Below are positions 46,717-56,711 of a DNA stretch of 64,000 bases, one piece after another. A program made the position numbers and the translations under genes. Numbering within the stretch: position 1 is the stretch's first letter; each line of letters starts with the position of its first letter. The notes under the pieces were generated by a model. The model did no database searches. It was not told where the DNA came from and saw only the letters and a list, made by a program, of their open reading frames with translations. This DNA is from Copromyces sp. CBS 386.78 (taxonomy: Eukaryota > Ascomycota > Sordariomycetes > Sordariales > Sordariaceae), in NCBI GenBank assembly GCA_030685235.1, contig MU839139.1, positions 124,001 to 188,000 of the forward strand, in the 5' to 3' direction.

Positions 46717-47731
46717 AGGCCGCCCGTCGAAAATATATATATATACTTCTTAAAGCGAATTATTGTTGTAAACGATATATAATCTCCGAATATAATAGTA
46801 CTAGGGTCTAATAACCGGGAAGTAGAATATTAATTCTAATTTATATTAATATACTACACCTACCCAATCCGGGGCTAACTTAAATTCGAAGCGTATAGTA
46901 AAAAATATTTTAATAAATTATAGGACAAATTATCGCCGTTCTACAAACCTATTATAAATTACTTAATAATAATATTTATTAATAGGTTTAATTTATATAA
47001 AAACGCTATACAATTATTAATAGGCATATATTTAACTTTAGCCGGCCTAAATTTCGAAATTCGGTAGTTATAGTCCAATATTTTCCCTATTATATTCGGA
47101 CCCTATAATTCTAACTTCAATAACGTTATATATACCCTTTACCCTATAGGATAATTAAATAAAAGAATTAATATATAGCTTAACAATTAATATAACCCGG
47201 AATCTATACTATATATTCCAATCCTCTACTTTTTAAATAATATACTATAATAGGCAGAGAATTCGGGTATAAAGGGGCTACATACAAATAAATTTTATCA
47301 GTATTATATAATTAGCAAGCAAATTATTAAACTCAATTTTTAACTACTTGTATAAAAATGGAACAATAATATAAAAAACGTAGTTTAATGCCCATTACGT
47401 ATACCTAATAACGTATTAAATTTCAATATATTTATATATAATTAATATTATTACTAAATATTAATAATGTAGGACGAAGTTAAAAAGCGATTCCTAACCG
47501 GTAAGTAGAAAGAATATTCGATATAATAAAGTATTAAAATCGATTACCTAACCCTATTAACACTAATTCTAATATTCGATATTATATCGATTCGTCCCGC
47601 CGATTTAATGTATTTTGAATTTAACGGCCTATTTTAATTAATATATTCGATATTACTAAACGCTATTCTAATAAATAATATAAGTAAAGAATATGTATAT
47701 ATACTACAATATTGGCCGAAATTTCTAAAAT
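46717..47731 (+). pseudogene. Transposase relic, tnp2/CACTA-like or Plavaka-like core
   Basis: Plus-strand reading, one frame with scattered stops, gives REVEY..FILIYYTYPIRG, EAYSKKYFNKL, FYKPIINYLIIIFINRFNLYKNA, then GIYLTLAGLNFEIR, NIFPIIFGPYNSNFNNVIYT, and ENSGIKGLHTNKF, RPADLMYFEFNGL further on. The GIYLTL..R..NIFPI..GP pattern resembles the tnp2-type DDE transposase of CACTA/EnSpm elements and related large fungal transposons. Conserved-looking residues continue upstream to about 44800 and downstream to about 50750. Recognition is from memory of family patterns, so the superfamily is uncertain. The protein is dead: many TAA/TAG codons. Confidence 0.45.
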
Positions 47732-50700
47732 AATAGAAATTATTATTGCTACTATATTATATATAAATTTAAACTATAGTAAATTATACCTAATAATTTA
47801 TAATTATCCTTATATTACTATGCGTATAACTTAAAATACAATATATTTAACTGTTCTTTTATAGGGTATTATACAAAGAAATAACTAACGTCGATATCGA
47901 AGAAAAAATATTCGATAATAATACTAAAATTATATAAACTATTATTAGTACTATTATATATACATTCGCGGTAATAATAAAATCGAATAGCGTATTTATA
48001 GGGACAAAAATTACAACCGTAAAAAGGGCTAACTTCCTAAATATTATTATTAGAACCCGTAAAACATATAAATAATTATACCGAATTATATTAAATACTA
48101 TTATAATAAATCCGAAATTATATTAGAAGCTAAAATAGCCTAGAATAATAAGGGGAGGAAAGCGTCCGAATAATAAGCGCCCCCCCGACGAAATAAATAT
48201 CTAATACTTAGAAGAAGTATTATCGATACGGCCTCTAAATAAATTTAAATATAAGTAAGAGGTTATAGAACCTAAAGAAAATCGTCGTACAACCTAATAT
48301 TTTAATAATTAAGCCTAACCGAATATATATATAATAGTCTATTATTCTATAATTATAAAAGAATATACATTACTAATTAATATTAATATACTAATATTTA
48401 AAATATATTATAAGTAAATTAAACTTCCTAAGTTTCCTAATTACCCCGCCGTTTAATCGTAAAAAAGGAAGGGGTACTTTACTTCTTAATAATTTCTACT
48501 ACAAATATCTTCTAATATTATTACTATACACTAAATAAAATAAGGTTAGCCAAGTATAATAGCCAAATATAATAGCCAAATTACTATACGGCGAATTAGA
48601 AAATATATAATTTAAAACCCTAATCGGGCGGGGAAATAAAGCGGATATAACCTATCTACCATACAATATCTAACTAGGATACAAATACGAACTTATACTA
48701 ATAATTCAACGAATAATAAACTAATTAAAAAATTTACGACAATAACTAATACAATTAACTTAGAAAAAATAATTCTTAAAATAGCTACGTTTTATATTAC
48801 TATACAATTCGTAATACGCAATATATTTTTAGCAAATAGGGAATTAATTAAATAAATAATATAATTTTAAAAATTATATCCAATAATCTTCGATATATTC
48901 CTATTATATTTTAACTTAAAAGAGTTAAAAGAAGTAAAAAATGAAATAGAATTCGACATTGAAATAGAACCTAATATAAATTATTATTGACCTATTATTA
49001 CTAAATAAATACCGCGCGATATTACCCGTACTATAATATACTAAATTAATATTAATATACGTTTACTATTTAGGGAGTGGGATATATAAATAAGGTTTAA
49101 AGAATTATTATTTTATATTTACTTTTATAATTATAAATATCGCCCTCTTTTCTTCGGCAATAAGGCGATCTAATAGATTTATAAAGTTTTATTTATTAAT
49201 AAGTACGTATATACAACCCTTTTCCTACTTTAACCCCTATATATTTTTACCCTCTAATTTAATTTAATTATATATATTGTAGCCTTTTAAGGGCGCTACC
49301 GGGCAAATATTCCTAAATATAGAATCGTATAGTAGGACCGAAATTACTAATAATATTAAAACTATATTATATTAAACCGACTGGATATATAATTTAGAAT
49401 TTATATTATCGATTAATATAAACTTTAAGCGAGATAAACCTAATTATCCGACGCAATAAATATACCTATTATAATATAATTAATTAGGATACTGATTTTA
49501 GGTAAAAAAAACGAATTACGTATTACTAAGAATATTATTAACGGATTAAATATATTATACTAGGCTGTTTTAGGACTTTTAAATAAAATTCGAAAATCCT
49601 TTTTTCGATAGTACGGTAGTATATTAATATAGGTCGATAAGAATAAGTTAACTAATTAAAATTAATACGTATAATCGATCTATCTATTTAATTCTTTTCT
49701 AATTTTTTATTTCGGTTAAGAATTTCTTAGTTTATTATTAATAGTATACTTCGGCGAACGATTAGAATAGTATTACCTAATATTAATAACTGTTTTATCC
49801 TTTAATTTAGCGTTAATTATATATATTAGCTCTACCTACAATGTCGAAAATTATAATAATATCCCCAATTCGTTAGAAATTAGCGGTATCGCGTATAGCG
49901 CTTATTAATTATAACCGTTTACTATATTTATTCGGCTAGCCAACGTTTCGTCTTAAATTAATCGCTAATAATAAATTCGTAAATAATAATAACCGCTACT
50001 ACAGCTTTTTATAAAGCAACTATATTAAATTTATATATACCGAATTTAAATATAAAGGCAATAATTACGAAATTTCGTTTAAGAAGCGTAAACGTATCGG
50101 CCGTATCGATTATATATTTATATAAGAATTTATTGATAATAATCGCTATATTTTCATAATTATAACTAGAATAAAAATATTAAATAAACGTAACGAAATC
50201 TTAGATCTACAATATATTAAAGAGGTTAGCCCGGTTATTATTAGATTAATAGTTGTTAGACTACAAAAACTTTATATTATACAATTAGAAGACTTAATAG
50301 ATATAAACGATAATATACCGTTTATATTTGTTAATTAGTAGATAAAATGGCTTTAAATAAGTACGTTCCGAACCTCGTGCTCGTAAATGGACTTAAGCGA
50401 GCGATAATATTTATAAATATAGTTCTCAATACCCGCCGACGTTCCTAACCATTTACGTATATATTATTTAGTAAGATATATATATAGTATTGCCCTTTTT
50501 TACTCCATTACCCTCAATTTGACCATCGGACATTATATTAACTACTATATATATTTAATCTCCGTTGCATCTATATTAAATTATATCCGTTTCTTCGTTA
50601 GCGTCCTAATTAAAGCCCGGTCCTATTACGAATATCGCCGTTTTCTAATAGAGAGGACTCCCCTCCCTAACGGTCTATACAAACTATTGACTAAATACGC

Positions 50701-51898
50701 AAATTCATATTATCTAAATATAATACCGTATATATACGGTTAATCGATCCGGAGGAAGTAATAGGGCTCTAATTATTAATATACTACCTACAAAAAAAGT
50801 TCCTACAATAATAGATATATAATACTCTACCGGACGATAGATATTTACTATAACCCGATATATAGTCTTTATTCAATCGGTCTCATCTACTTACTCTCTT
50901 TTACTAATCTCCTAGTTCCGCAATCCGCCCTCTCTAATTCCGCCTAAAGTCTCTCTAATTATTTTTAATTATTTAGTTTCGCTTTACAATATATTAATAC
51001 AATACTATATATTTAACTACATTTTTTTCGGTCCAGGACACTTAATATCTATATTCAAGTCTCATTTACTCTTTTTTTCTTTTCAATATAACTACTACAC
51101 CCAATATAATTACTAGTATACCCCACTTCGTATTCTTTCCTTTTACCCTCTAAACTTATTAATTCTACAATAAATAACTTAATTAAAACTTATACAATAT
51201 ATACATCTTAATACAACGTTTTTAAATAGATTTTAGTAAATAAACAATTTTTGAAATTATTTTAATACACGTCCTAATAATATAGTAAATTCTATATTTA
51301 ATAAAATATCCCCCGCTTTAATATATATACGCTATCGCAAAAATTAACGCCAAATACTAAATTACACCAATTAAGGAATATATAACGCCGCAGTACAAAC
51401 GGTAAATCGTAGAATAAACGACTAAAACATCGCGTAATAGATTGACAGTATTATACAAACTAACTTTTTAATATAAATATTACATAGTAGGTATGTAATT
51501 ATATAAGCGTACTTTGGCCTTTAAGAGCGTAGTATACAGTGCTGGTTACTATACTTCTAATCGCGCATTTTATTTTAATCGCGACCGTACAATAGCTAGG
51601 CTATAATTGTAGCTAGGCTCGTTCGTAGCTACGTGCCTAGCAATAGTAGTCCGCGTACTAACCAGACCCGTCGGACTTAAGCGACGTAGGTTAAGTGTAC
51701 GGACCCCTGTCTACCCCTATCCTAAACCTAAACCGACCTACCTTTCCCATATACAACTACTTTTACTAGGTTACAACGGTTGAAAATATCCAACGGTTAA
51801 TATAAGTAACGGTTAGAGAACTACCAATTATTATATATACTTAGGGATCGTTAACTGAACAACTGTTATATATATATAATAGTTATTTTAGGCCTAAA
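47732..51898. other. RIP-degraded remainder of the insertion
   Basis: A/T-rich sequence with one longer frame at 50519-50743 that is probably a chance survivor of the transposase 3' region. 51540-51840 is less A/T-rich, with repeated GCTAGGCT/GTAGCTAGG words, and may be the terminal region of the transposon. No gene. Confidence 0.4.
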
Positions 51899-51905
51899 GA
51901 TCCTA
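51899..51905. repeat. Right copy of candidate target-site duplication (GATCCTA)
   Basis: See the left copy at 34856-34862. The right copy is the unmutated-looking version (C where the left has T). Confidence 0.65.
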
Positions 51906-52295
51906 TTAATAGCGTGGATCGGGGAGTTTCAGCTTCAATCGCAGCTCCTCAAAAGACTTGTTGATCTCGTCGAGTTGCTCCTGAAACTTGGTGTACGTGC
52001 CATCCAGAAGCGTGCGAAGTTGGGCATCGAATTGAGGTCCGATCTTCTTCCATTTGGGAGAACGGGGGTCTTCCAGTAGCCCTTTTGCTGTCGTGGTCTG
52101 ATCCAAAAGGGGTCCAAGGAGCCGATCGCAGGTGTTGTAAAGCCGAAGCCTCTCCGACGTCAGGTCCTGGACAAGTTGCTTGAGGTCCTCTTGAAACTTC
52201 TTGGAAGAGGGGAAGTATGTTTTGTAGACCTTGAAAGCTTCGACGGCTAGCGGTAAAATGGCCAGAGCGATGCCTGCAATTTCGAAGCCAGACAT
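51899..52295 (-). pseudogene. 5' part of split DUF7580-type gene
   Basis: ATG at 52295 opens with MSGFEIAGIALAILPLAVEA, an amphipathic/hydrophobic N-terminal helix typical of fungal DUF7580 and reminiscent of HeLo-like cell-death domains, followed by helices through FEELRLKLKLPDPRY. An in-frame TAA (51906-51908) and TAG (51903-51905) come directly before the insertion. Both can be C-to-T products at CpA (from CAA and CAG), so they look like RIP leakage from the element into the gene. Beyond them the frame runs on, in phase, into the exon remnant at 34855-34824; the full protein would have been ~745 aa. An upstream in-frame ATG at 52358 exists but the family starts at MSGFE. Promoter shared with the divergent acuF-like gene. 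Confidence 0.82.
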
Positions 52296-52929
52296 GATCA
52301 AATCCAACCGGTACTCCAAGGGAGAAAGTGCAACTGATTGCTGGGATAAAATGGACATGGACGGGAAGGGAACAATGGAAGTGACGGAGGCGTCAATGGT
52401 AAGGAAAGTGGAAAGTAAGACTGACTAGGTACCTAAGGTACCTACCTTAGGTACCTGACCCGCTGACCGTGACAGAAAATGGAATGACGGGAACCCCGCG
52501 GCATCGCAAGTCGGCCTGAAGGTTTTGGGCTTCGATGCAGGTCGGAGCAGGTGCATCGGATGAGGGGCGGGACTGGAACGGGATCATGATGTAAGTACGC
52601 ACCAATTACACTGTACGCGCTGCATGCAACGGGTAACCTCATTAGGTACATTTTGGCGATAGGTACATGTAGCCTCCTGATATTGGAACCCCTCTTTCCC
52701 GAATCCCGATGGTGCAAGAACTTTCAAGCACGAGGTGTACAATTGACTCTTGCCGATCAATGCCACCTAGGCATCTCAACTTTCAAAGTCATCAACATTC
52801 ACTACATCGAACCTGCCTGCCAGAAAACCCAAAGAATTGAGGTATTTCACCCATCCACGATTGTTTTCATCACGGTCGTAGCCTAACAACAGTGAACGCA
52901 AAGCGTACAGGAAACCTTCGGCATTGAAG
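52296..52929. promoter_or_regulatory. 634-bp bidirectional promoter of the divergent gene pair
   Basis: It separates the starts of the broken DUF7580-type gene (minus) and the acuF-like gene (plus). Its most striking content is the palindrome at 52427-52456. No clear TATA box on either side. Confidence 0.6.
52427..52456. repeat. Perfect 12-bp inverted repeat AGGTACCTAAGG
   Basis: Arms 52427-52438 and 52445-52456 are exact reverse complements with a 6-bp spacer TACCTA. Each arm contains the palindrome GGTACC and the CCTTAGG-type word found in many intergenic parts of this window. Confidence 0.85.
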
Positions 52930-55521
52930 ATGTCGGCCCAAACCCCCTTATCTTGTTCTCTTTCTGCACGGGGCATTTCCGCGCTCAAGGCACTGCTGGA
53001 GACTTTGGAAGAGCAACCCGAAGCCGATCCTGACACTCGCTCACTGGTTTCGTCTCTCTTGACCAGATTCAAGCTTTGGGTGGGCAATCTTGGAGCTCAC
53101 CGGGCTTCTGGAACCCGATCACTCGAGTACAAGCTCCGCGACGCTTCCATGCTTCGGAACCATATCGTCTCGCTACTACAAGACCTATGTACCTCTATCG
53201 ATGAAGGTACGGAATAATATCCGGACATTATGCCTCCTCATTGTGCCATTGGGACTCTCAACTAACGCAGAACACCTCTGCCTCTAGCTTTCGCGGTGGT
53301 TCTGGCAGGAGATACTCTCGGTAACGACAATGGGCCCGACAGTGACCGGGATTCCCTCGACGAGGAGCTTGAGAAGCTTTGGACCGACGAGGGCCAGGAC
53401 CCTGATGACAGATCCGACCTCGACCTGGCCCTGAGCGGAATCCGGAATGCCGTCGATTGTTTACTCCGTCTCTCCGCCTCAATCCGCAACCCTGCCCCAC
53501 ATGACCACTTCAACTCCAGAGTCGCAGCAGATTACGGCGCAATGTTTGAATTGGCAGACAAGAACCACATCAGCGAGAAGTATACCCACCTCGATCAAGT
53601 CGTAGTAGAGCGTTTGGCCAAGTCAATGACAAGACGGCGCCAGTACTTCAAGTATCGCCAAGAGCATGCGAGTCGCATAGCTGATGGAGTGGAAGATATC
53701 GGGGAAGGGGTTGAGTGTGATTATGTCTCCGAGTACACGGCAAACCGAACCACCATTTCGTCACTTCCCGGGCACTTGAAAGATGAGGCACTTGTGGCTA
53801 CCGCGGCCGAGATGGCTGATGCATATGACGACCTTGATGATGCTCGATCGCAGGCTTCCGAGACATCTTACGCACAAACCGATGTCAATTCTACCGAGCT
53901 TCGGGTTCCGAGACCACCGCCAGAGTCCCTCCACCGCCCTTTCAAGTGCCCCTTCTGCCACATGATCATCACAATTGACAACAGACACCAGTGGAAGTAA
54001 GAGCCCACCCTTTCCTGCCCTCCAGGCCTGGCAAATACCAAAGGCCACCCACTAACAGTCCATCCATCAACCAGGAAACACGTGTTTCGGGATCTCCAAC
54101 CGTACAATTGCCTCTACCAGTCCTGCAGATTGCCGTATCAGCAATTCTCACGGCGGTCTCAATGGATGGAGCATATGAGGCGTGAGCATTGGAGAGTCTG
54201 GCATTGCTCTCTCGGTTGTGCTAATGCCACCTTCGACTCCGCTAAACAACTGATAGAGCACAACAAGTCCGACCATGCGGCTAATCCGGAGTCCTCCTCG
54301 GACGAAGACGGAACCATGGCCCTCTCTTCGGTCCCGGACATTTCAAAGGCCCGAGGACCATGCCCTCTCTGTCTGGAGGTAACGATTGCGAATGATAAGG
54401 TCTATGGCAAGCATGTTGGCGATCATTTGGAGCGGTTAGCATTGTTTGTCTTGCCCTCGGTGGAATATGGAGACTCTTCCGATGACGATGGTTTTCAAGA
54501 TGACAGCAACGACGACGCATCCGATGGTGGAATCAACAACGATGGCCAACCTACTACCTCCAACAACATGAACGAAGTAAAACCGCCCGATTCGTCGAAG
54601 ACCTCCTCCCAGCAACCAAGGCAGCCAGACGGTCCACTGCAGGAGCCCCAACAGATAGACAAGAAGAGAATGGACTGGGAAAGCTACCTTCGCAGAGAGA
54701 CAGATCTCCTAGGTGACAACTTGGACAACGATATGTACGCCGAGAGCAGCAGCCAGAAACCTTCGAGGGTTAGACGAAACCGGACTAGAGATCTAGTGCA
54801 CCTTGGCCCCGATGCGCCGCCAACGTACACCGCAGCCGCGATGGAAGCAAAAAAGAAACTTGAAGAGGAGGAGCGGATGAAGAAAGCGGATGGAGAGAGG
54901 GAAATGTTTAAAGGTCTTGTAGCGGCTGCAATGGGAGACATGGATATAAGGCGAAAAATTCTTGAGCCCGTTGGCCACCCGGGGACTCGTCAGAGCCGTC
55001 TCATACCTCTACCGATCCCATCTCAAGACCAGGACCACTGGACAGGGCCTCCGTCTCCACCAACGGCAAGCGGTAGTGGACAGGGCAGTAGAAGCTATGC
55101 CACTATAGAACGGGATCGTTGGGCTGTCCGGGAATTGTCTACAGGAGCGTCGAGTCTCTCCGGATCGGACGATGGTGATCACTCTCCGGACCCTCCCACA
55201 CAGGTGACACAGGATACAGACGCAGGCAAGAAGAATGATGAGAAACAGCCACAGGGACTTATCTCCTCGTTTTTTTCGAAGAAGGAGAAGCCTCCCCAAT
55301 GGACCGACGCTAATAGCGAAGAGAATGAGAGATCTTCCAGTGGAGCCATCTCGTCGTTTTTCACGAGAAAGAAGAAGAAGAATCCAGAACCTGCTAAAAG
55401 GGAGCGGGATCTATACGCAAAACAGTACGGGAGTCCTCCCGAAAGTACTGGCACACTCAGCTCCACTCATTCCCATGATGGACATTCTAGTCCTCCGCCC
55501 TACGGTTATAGAAGTAAGTAG
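52930..55521 (+). CDS. acuF-like C2H2-type zinc-finger protein
   Basis: Exons 52930-53206, 53288-53996, 54075-55521; introns 53207-53287 (81 bp, GTACGG..TCTAG) and 53997-54074 (78 bp, GTAAGA..ACCAG); 810 aa. N-terminal helical domain (1-110) with the family signature RFKLWVGNLGA..SLEYKLRDAS. Central cluster of Cys/His modules: FKCPFCHMIITI, WKKHVFRDLQPYNCLYQSC, WMEHMRREH, WHCSLGC, LIEHNKSDH, then CPLCLE..HVGDHLERLALF. The rest is low complexity with a Lys/Glu-rich coiled stretch (about 585-610). Near the C-terminus two ISSFF units (I725-F729 and I754-F758), each followed by a basic patch, repeat 29 residues apart. Such proteins are abundant in filamentous fungi, often beside HeLo/DUF7580-like genes, with no proven role; the acuF name is an annotation habit and does not imply enzyme activity. 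The open-frame start at 52924 is TTG, so 52930 is used. Confidence 0.87.
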
Positions 55522-55680
55522 AGGCACCTAGCCAGCAAATGCTTGTACGTATTTGACGAGTTACTTACGTCCTAGATATAGAGCCTCTAGATATAGAAAG
55601 GATACCTGTAAATACCTACCCTAGCGGGAATGAAAGGAAGGCACCAAGGCTTGAGGGGGGGTTACAATAATAGTTCCAAA
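55522..55680. other. 3' flank of the acuF-like gene
   Basis: Short ordinary flank ending at the candidate LTR. It includes an inverted CAAGGCTTG/CAAGCCTTG pair that spans into the LTR. Confidence 0.4.
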
Positions 55681-55937
55681 TGTTGGAGCAGATAACTGGC
55701 CAAGCCTTGTTGTAAGAACAAGCACTGTTGGCTGAGAGAGGCCTCTAAGTAGTCAGATTTGGGTATAAAATGTAAAAGCTTAAGACCCCTATAAGAACTT
55801 TCTAAAGGTTCTTATAAGGGACTTTAGTTTAATTGAACGAGAACACTCAACACTGTACCAAAGTACCTTCTACCACTCGTTCTATTCATTTTATTACTAG
55901 CATCCACTCAAGATCCAGCCTCCTAAGCCTCCCAACA
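55681..55937. repeat. Candidate LTR (257 bp), TGTTGGAG...CCCAACA
   Basis: The ends TGTTGG and CCAACA are inverted and follow the TG..CA rule. A TATA box (GGGTATAAAA, 55761-55770) lies at a usual distance in plus orientation and is followed by a hairpin (TATAAGAAC 55790-55798 and GTTCTTATA 55808-55816) that could lie in the R region. No matching second LTR or 5-bp target duplication was found, so it may be a solo or broken LTR. Not strongly RIP-mutated. Confidence 0.45.
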
Positions 55938-56310
55938 TAACCGCTATCTATTAGTCGAGTCTAGACTGTTACCTCTATCGCACTAGCAACCTCGGTATTT
56001 ATATTAGAGCTTGGGGTCGTAGCCGGAGCTTCGGCCGGAGCATCCTTAAGTAGCTTATACACAGTAAGATCCTCGCTCATCCGCTTCCTAATCCACACTT
56101 ATCCAATCTTATCTAGTAATTTAGGGAATTTTTTCACGTTTTTTCTTTAGCTAAGGGCTACGGGGTCATCAAGGGAACAGGGTAGTTCATTACAAGTAGG
56201 AGCAGATCAGCTGCTCAGTCAGGTACTATTGGTTATAGGTTTGAGCCTTAAAGATAAAATGAGAAGGAATCTCCTTCGAGATTTAGGAAGAGAGAGAGGC
56301 AATTTACTGA
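55938..56310. other. Unassigned sequence between LTR candidate and inverted-repeat element
   Basis: Intermediate base composition. A minus-strand frame reads MSEDLTVYKLLKDAPAEAP near 55990-56070, which could be a retrotransposon gag fragment, but it is too short to claim. Confidence 0.3.
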
Positions 56311-56482
56311 AGCGGGAATATAGGAAGGTTGCATAGGCTTTGTGGTGGTCTTCAAGCGCTGGGACGCATTAAAGCGAAGGCAGGTAGCATAGGGTTTGCA
56401 TGTCAACTACGGTTTGCAGATTTCCTAACATCTGATTGGTTAGAATTTGATAATAACTAAGAAAAAGGATAACTCCCTAAAA

Positions 56483-56512
56483 GGCCTTCTATAATTATTA
56501 CTATAGAAGGCC
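56483..56512. repeat. 11-bp perfect hairpin GGCCTTCTATA
   Basis: Arms 56483-56493 and 56502-56512 with an 8-nt loop, inside the 644-bp element. Confidence 0.8.
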
Positions 56513-56563
56513 ACTCTTAAGAGTTCTAATAGTTAGGTTAGTGGGCGGATAGGGGGCGGTTTG

Positions 56564-56583
56564 AAACTTCGACTTCGAAGTTT
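56564..56583. repeat. 8-bp perfect hairpin AAACTTCG/CGAAGTTT
   Basis: Arms separated by ACTT; the first of two adjacent palindromes. Confidence 0.75.
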
Positions 56584-56606
56584 GGTTTGAGAAATGAAGT
56601 TATTCA

Positions 56607-56622
56607 CGCGAAACTTTTCGCG
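56607..56622. repeat. 7-bp perfect palindrome CGCGAAA/TTTCGCG
   Basis: Arms separated by two bases; followed directly by an A-rich run and the tRNA-like sequence. Confidence 0.75.
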
Positions 56623-56639
56623 CAATAAGAAAAAAAGCG

Positions 56640-56711
56640 ACCGCTATCGGAATCGAACTGGCGACGTCGAGAGCGAGAGCAACGACACGAACCATTGAGC
56701 CACTGGCTCAA
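56640..56711 (-). tRNA. tRNA-like sequence, probably decayed or SINE-like
   Basis: On the minus strand an A-box-like TGGCTCAATGG (56702-56692) and a B-box-like AGTTCGATTCC (56659-56649) are spaced as in a tRNA gene. The T-loop TTCGATT is intact, but the D-stem, T-stem and acceptor stem pair poorly, and no anticodon stem can be fixed. So it is best read as a pseudo-tRNA or the promoter head of a tRNA-derived element. Confidence 0.35.

Larger units (their letters stand above)
34863..51898. mobile_element. 17,036-bp RIP-degraded transposon insertion (composite)
   Basis: The block begins and ends abruptly inside the coding exon of the DUF7580-type gene. It is strongly A/T-rich, dominated by TpA, with CpA and TpG scarce while CpG, CpC and CpT remain, the mark of RIP. 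It contains an inner 3,965-bp inverted-repeat element (36743-40707), so the original invader was about 13 kb. Coding relics are a tnp2-like transposase on the plus strand (core 46717-47731) and lysine-rich proteins on the minus strand (35461-36740 and about 41900-42930). The ends (AGGAAGTTTTTAACAG.. and the reverse complement TTTAGGCCTAAAATAAC..) share only weak similarity, so the superfamily is not settled; a 7-bp or slightly longer duplication would fit a cut-and-paste DNA element. Likely constitutive heterochromatin. Confidence 0.8.

Noticed and set aside
50519..50743. 74-codon plus frame as a small gene
   Set aside because: Isolated survivor in RIP-degraded sequence; Ile/Tyr-rich from the high TpA content; more likely part of the transposase relic.
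34863..51898. The 17-kb block as a centromere core or mitochondrial DNA insertion
   Set aside because: It interrupts a gene with a target duplication and contains inverted-repeat elements and transposase-like fragments; no mitochondrial genes or rRNA were recognised.
34863..51898. LTR retrotransposon as the invader
   Set aside because: No long direct repeats between the two ends, no TG..CA ends, and no RT motifs in this block, unlike the block at 58-64 kb.
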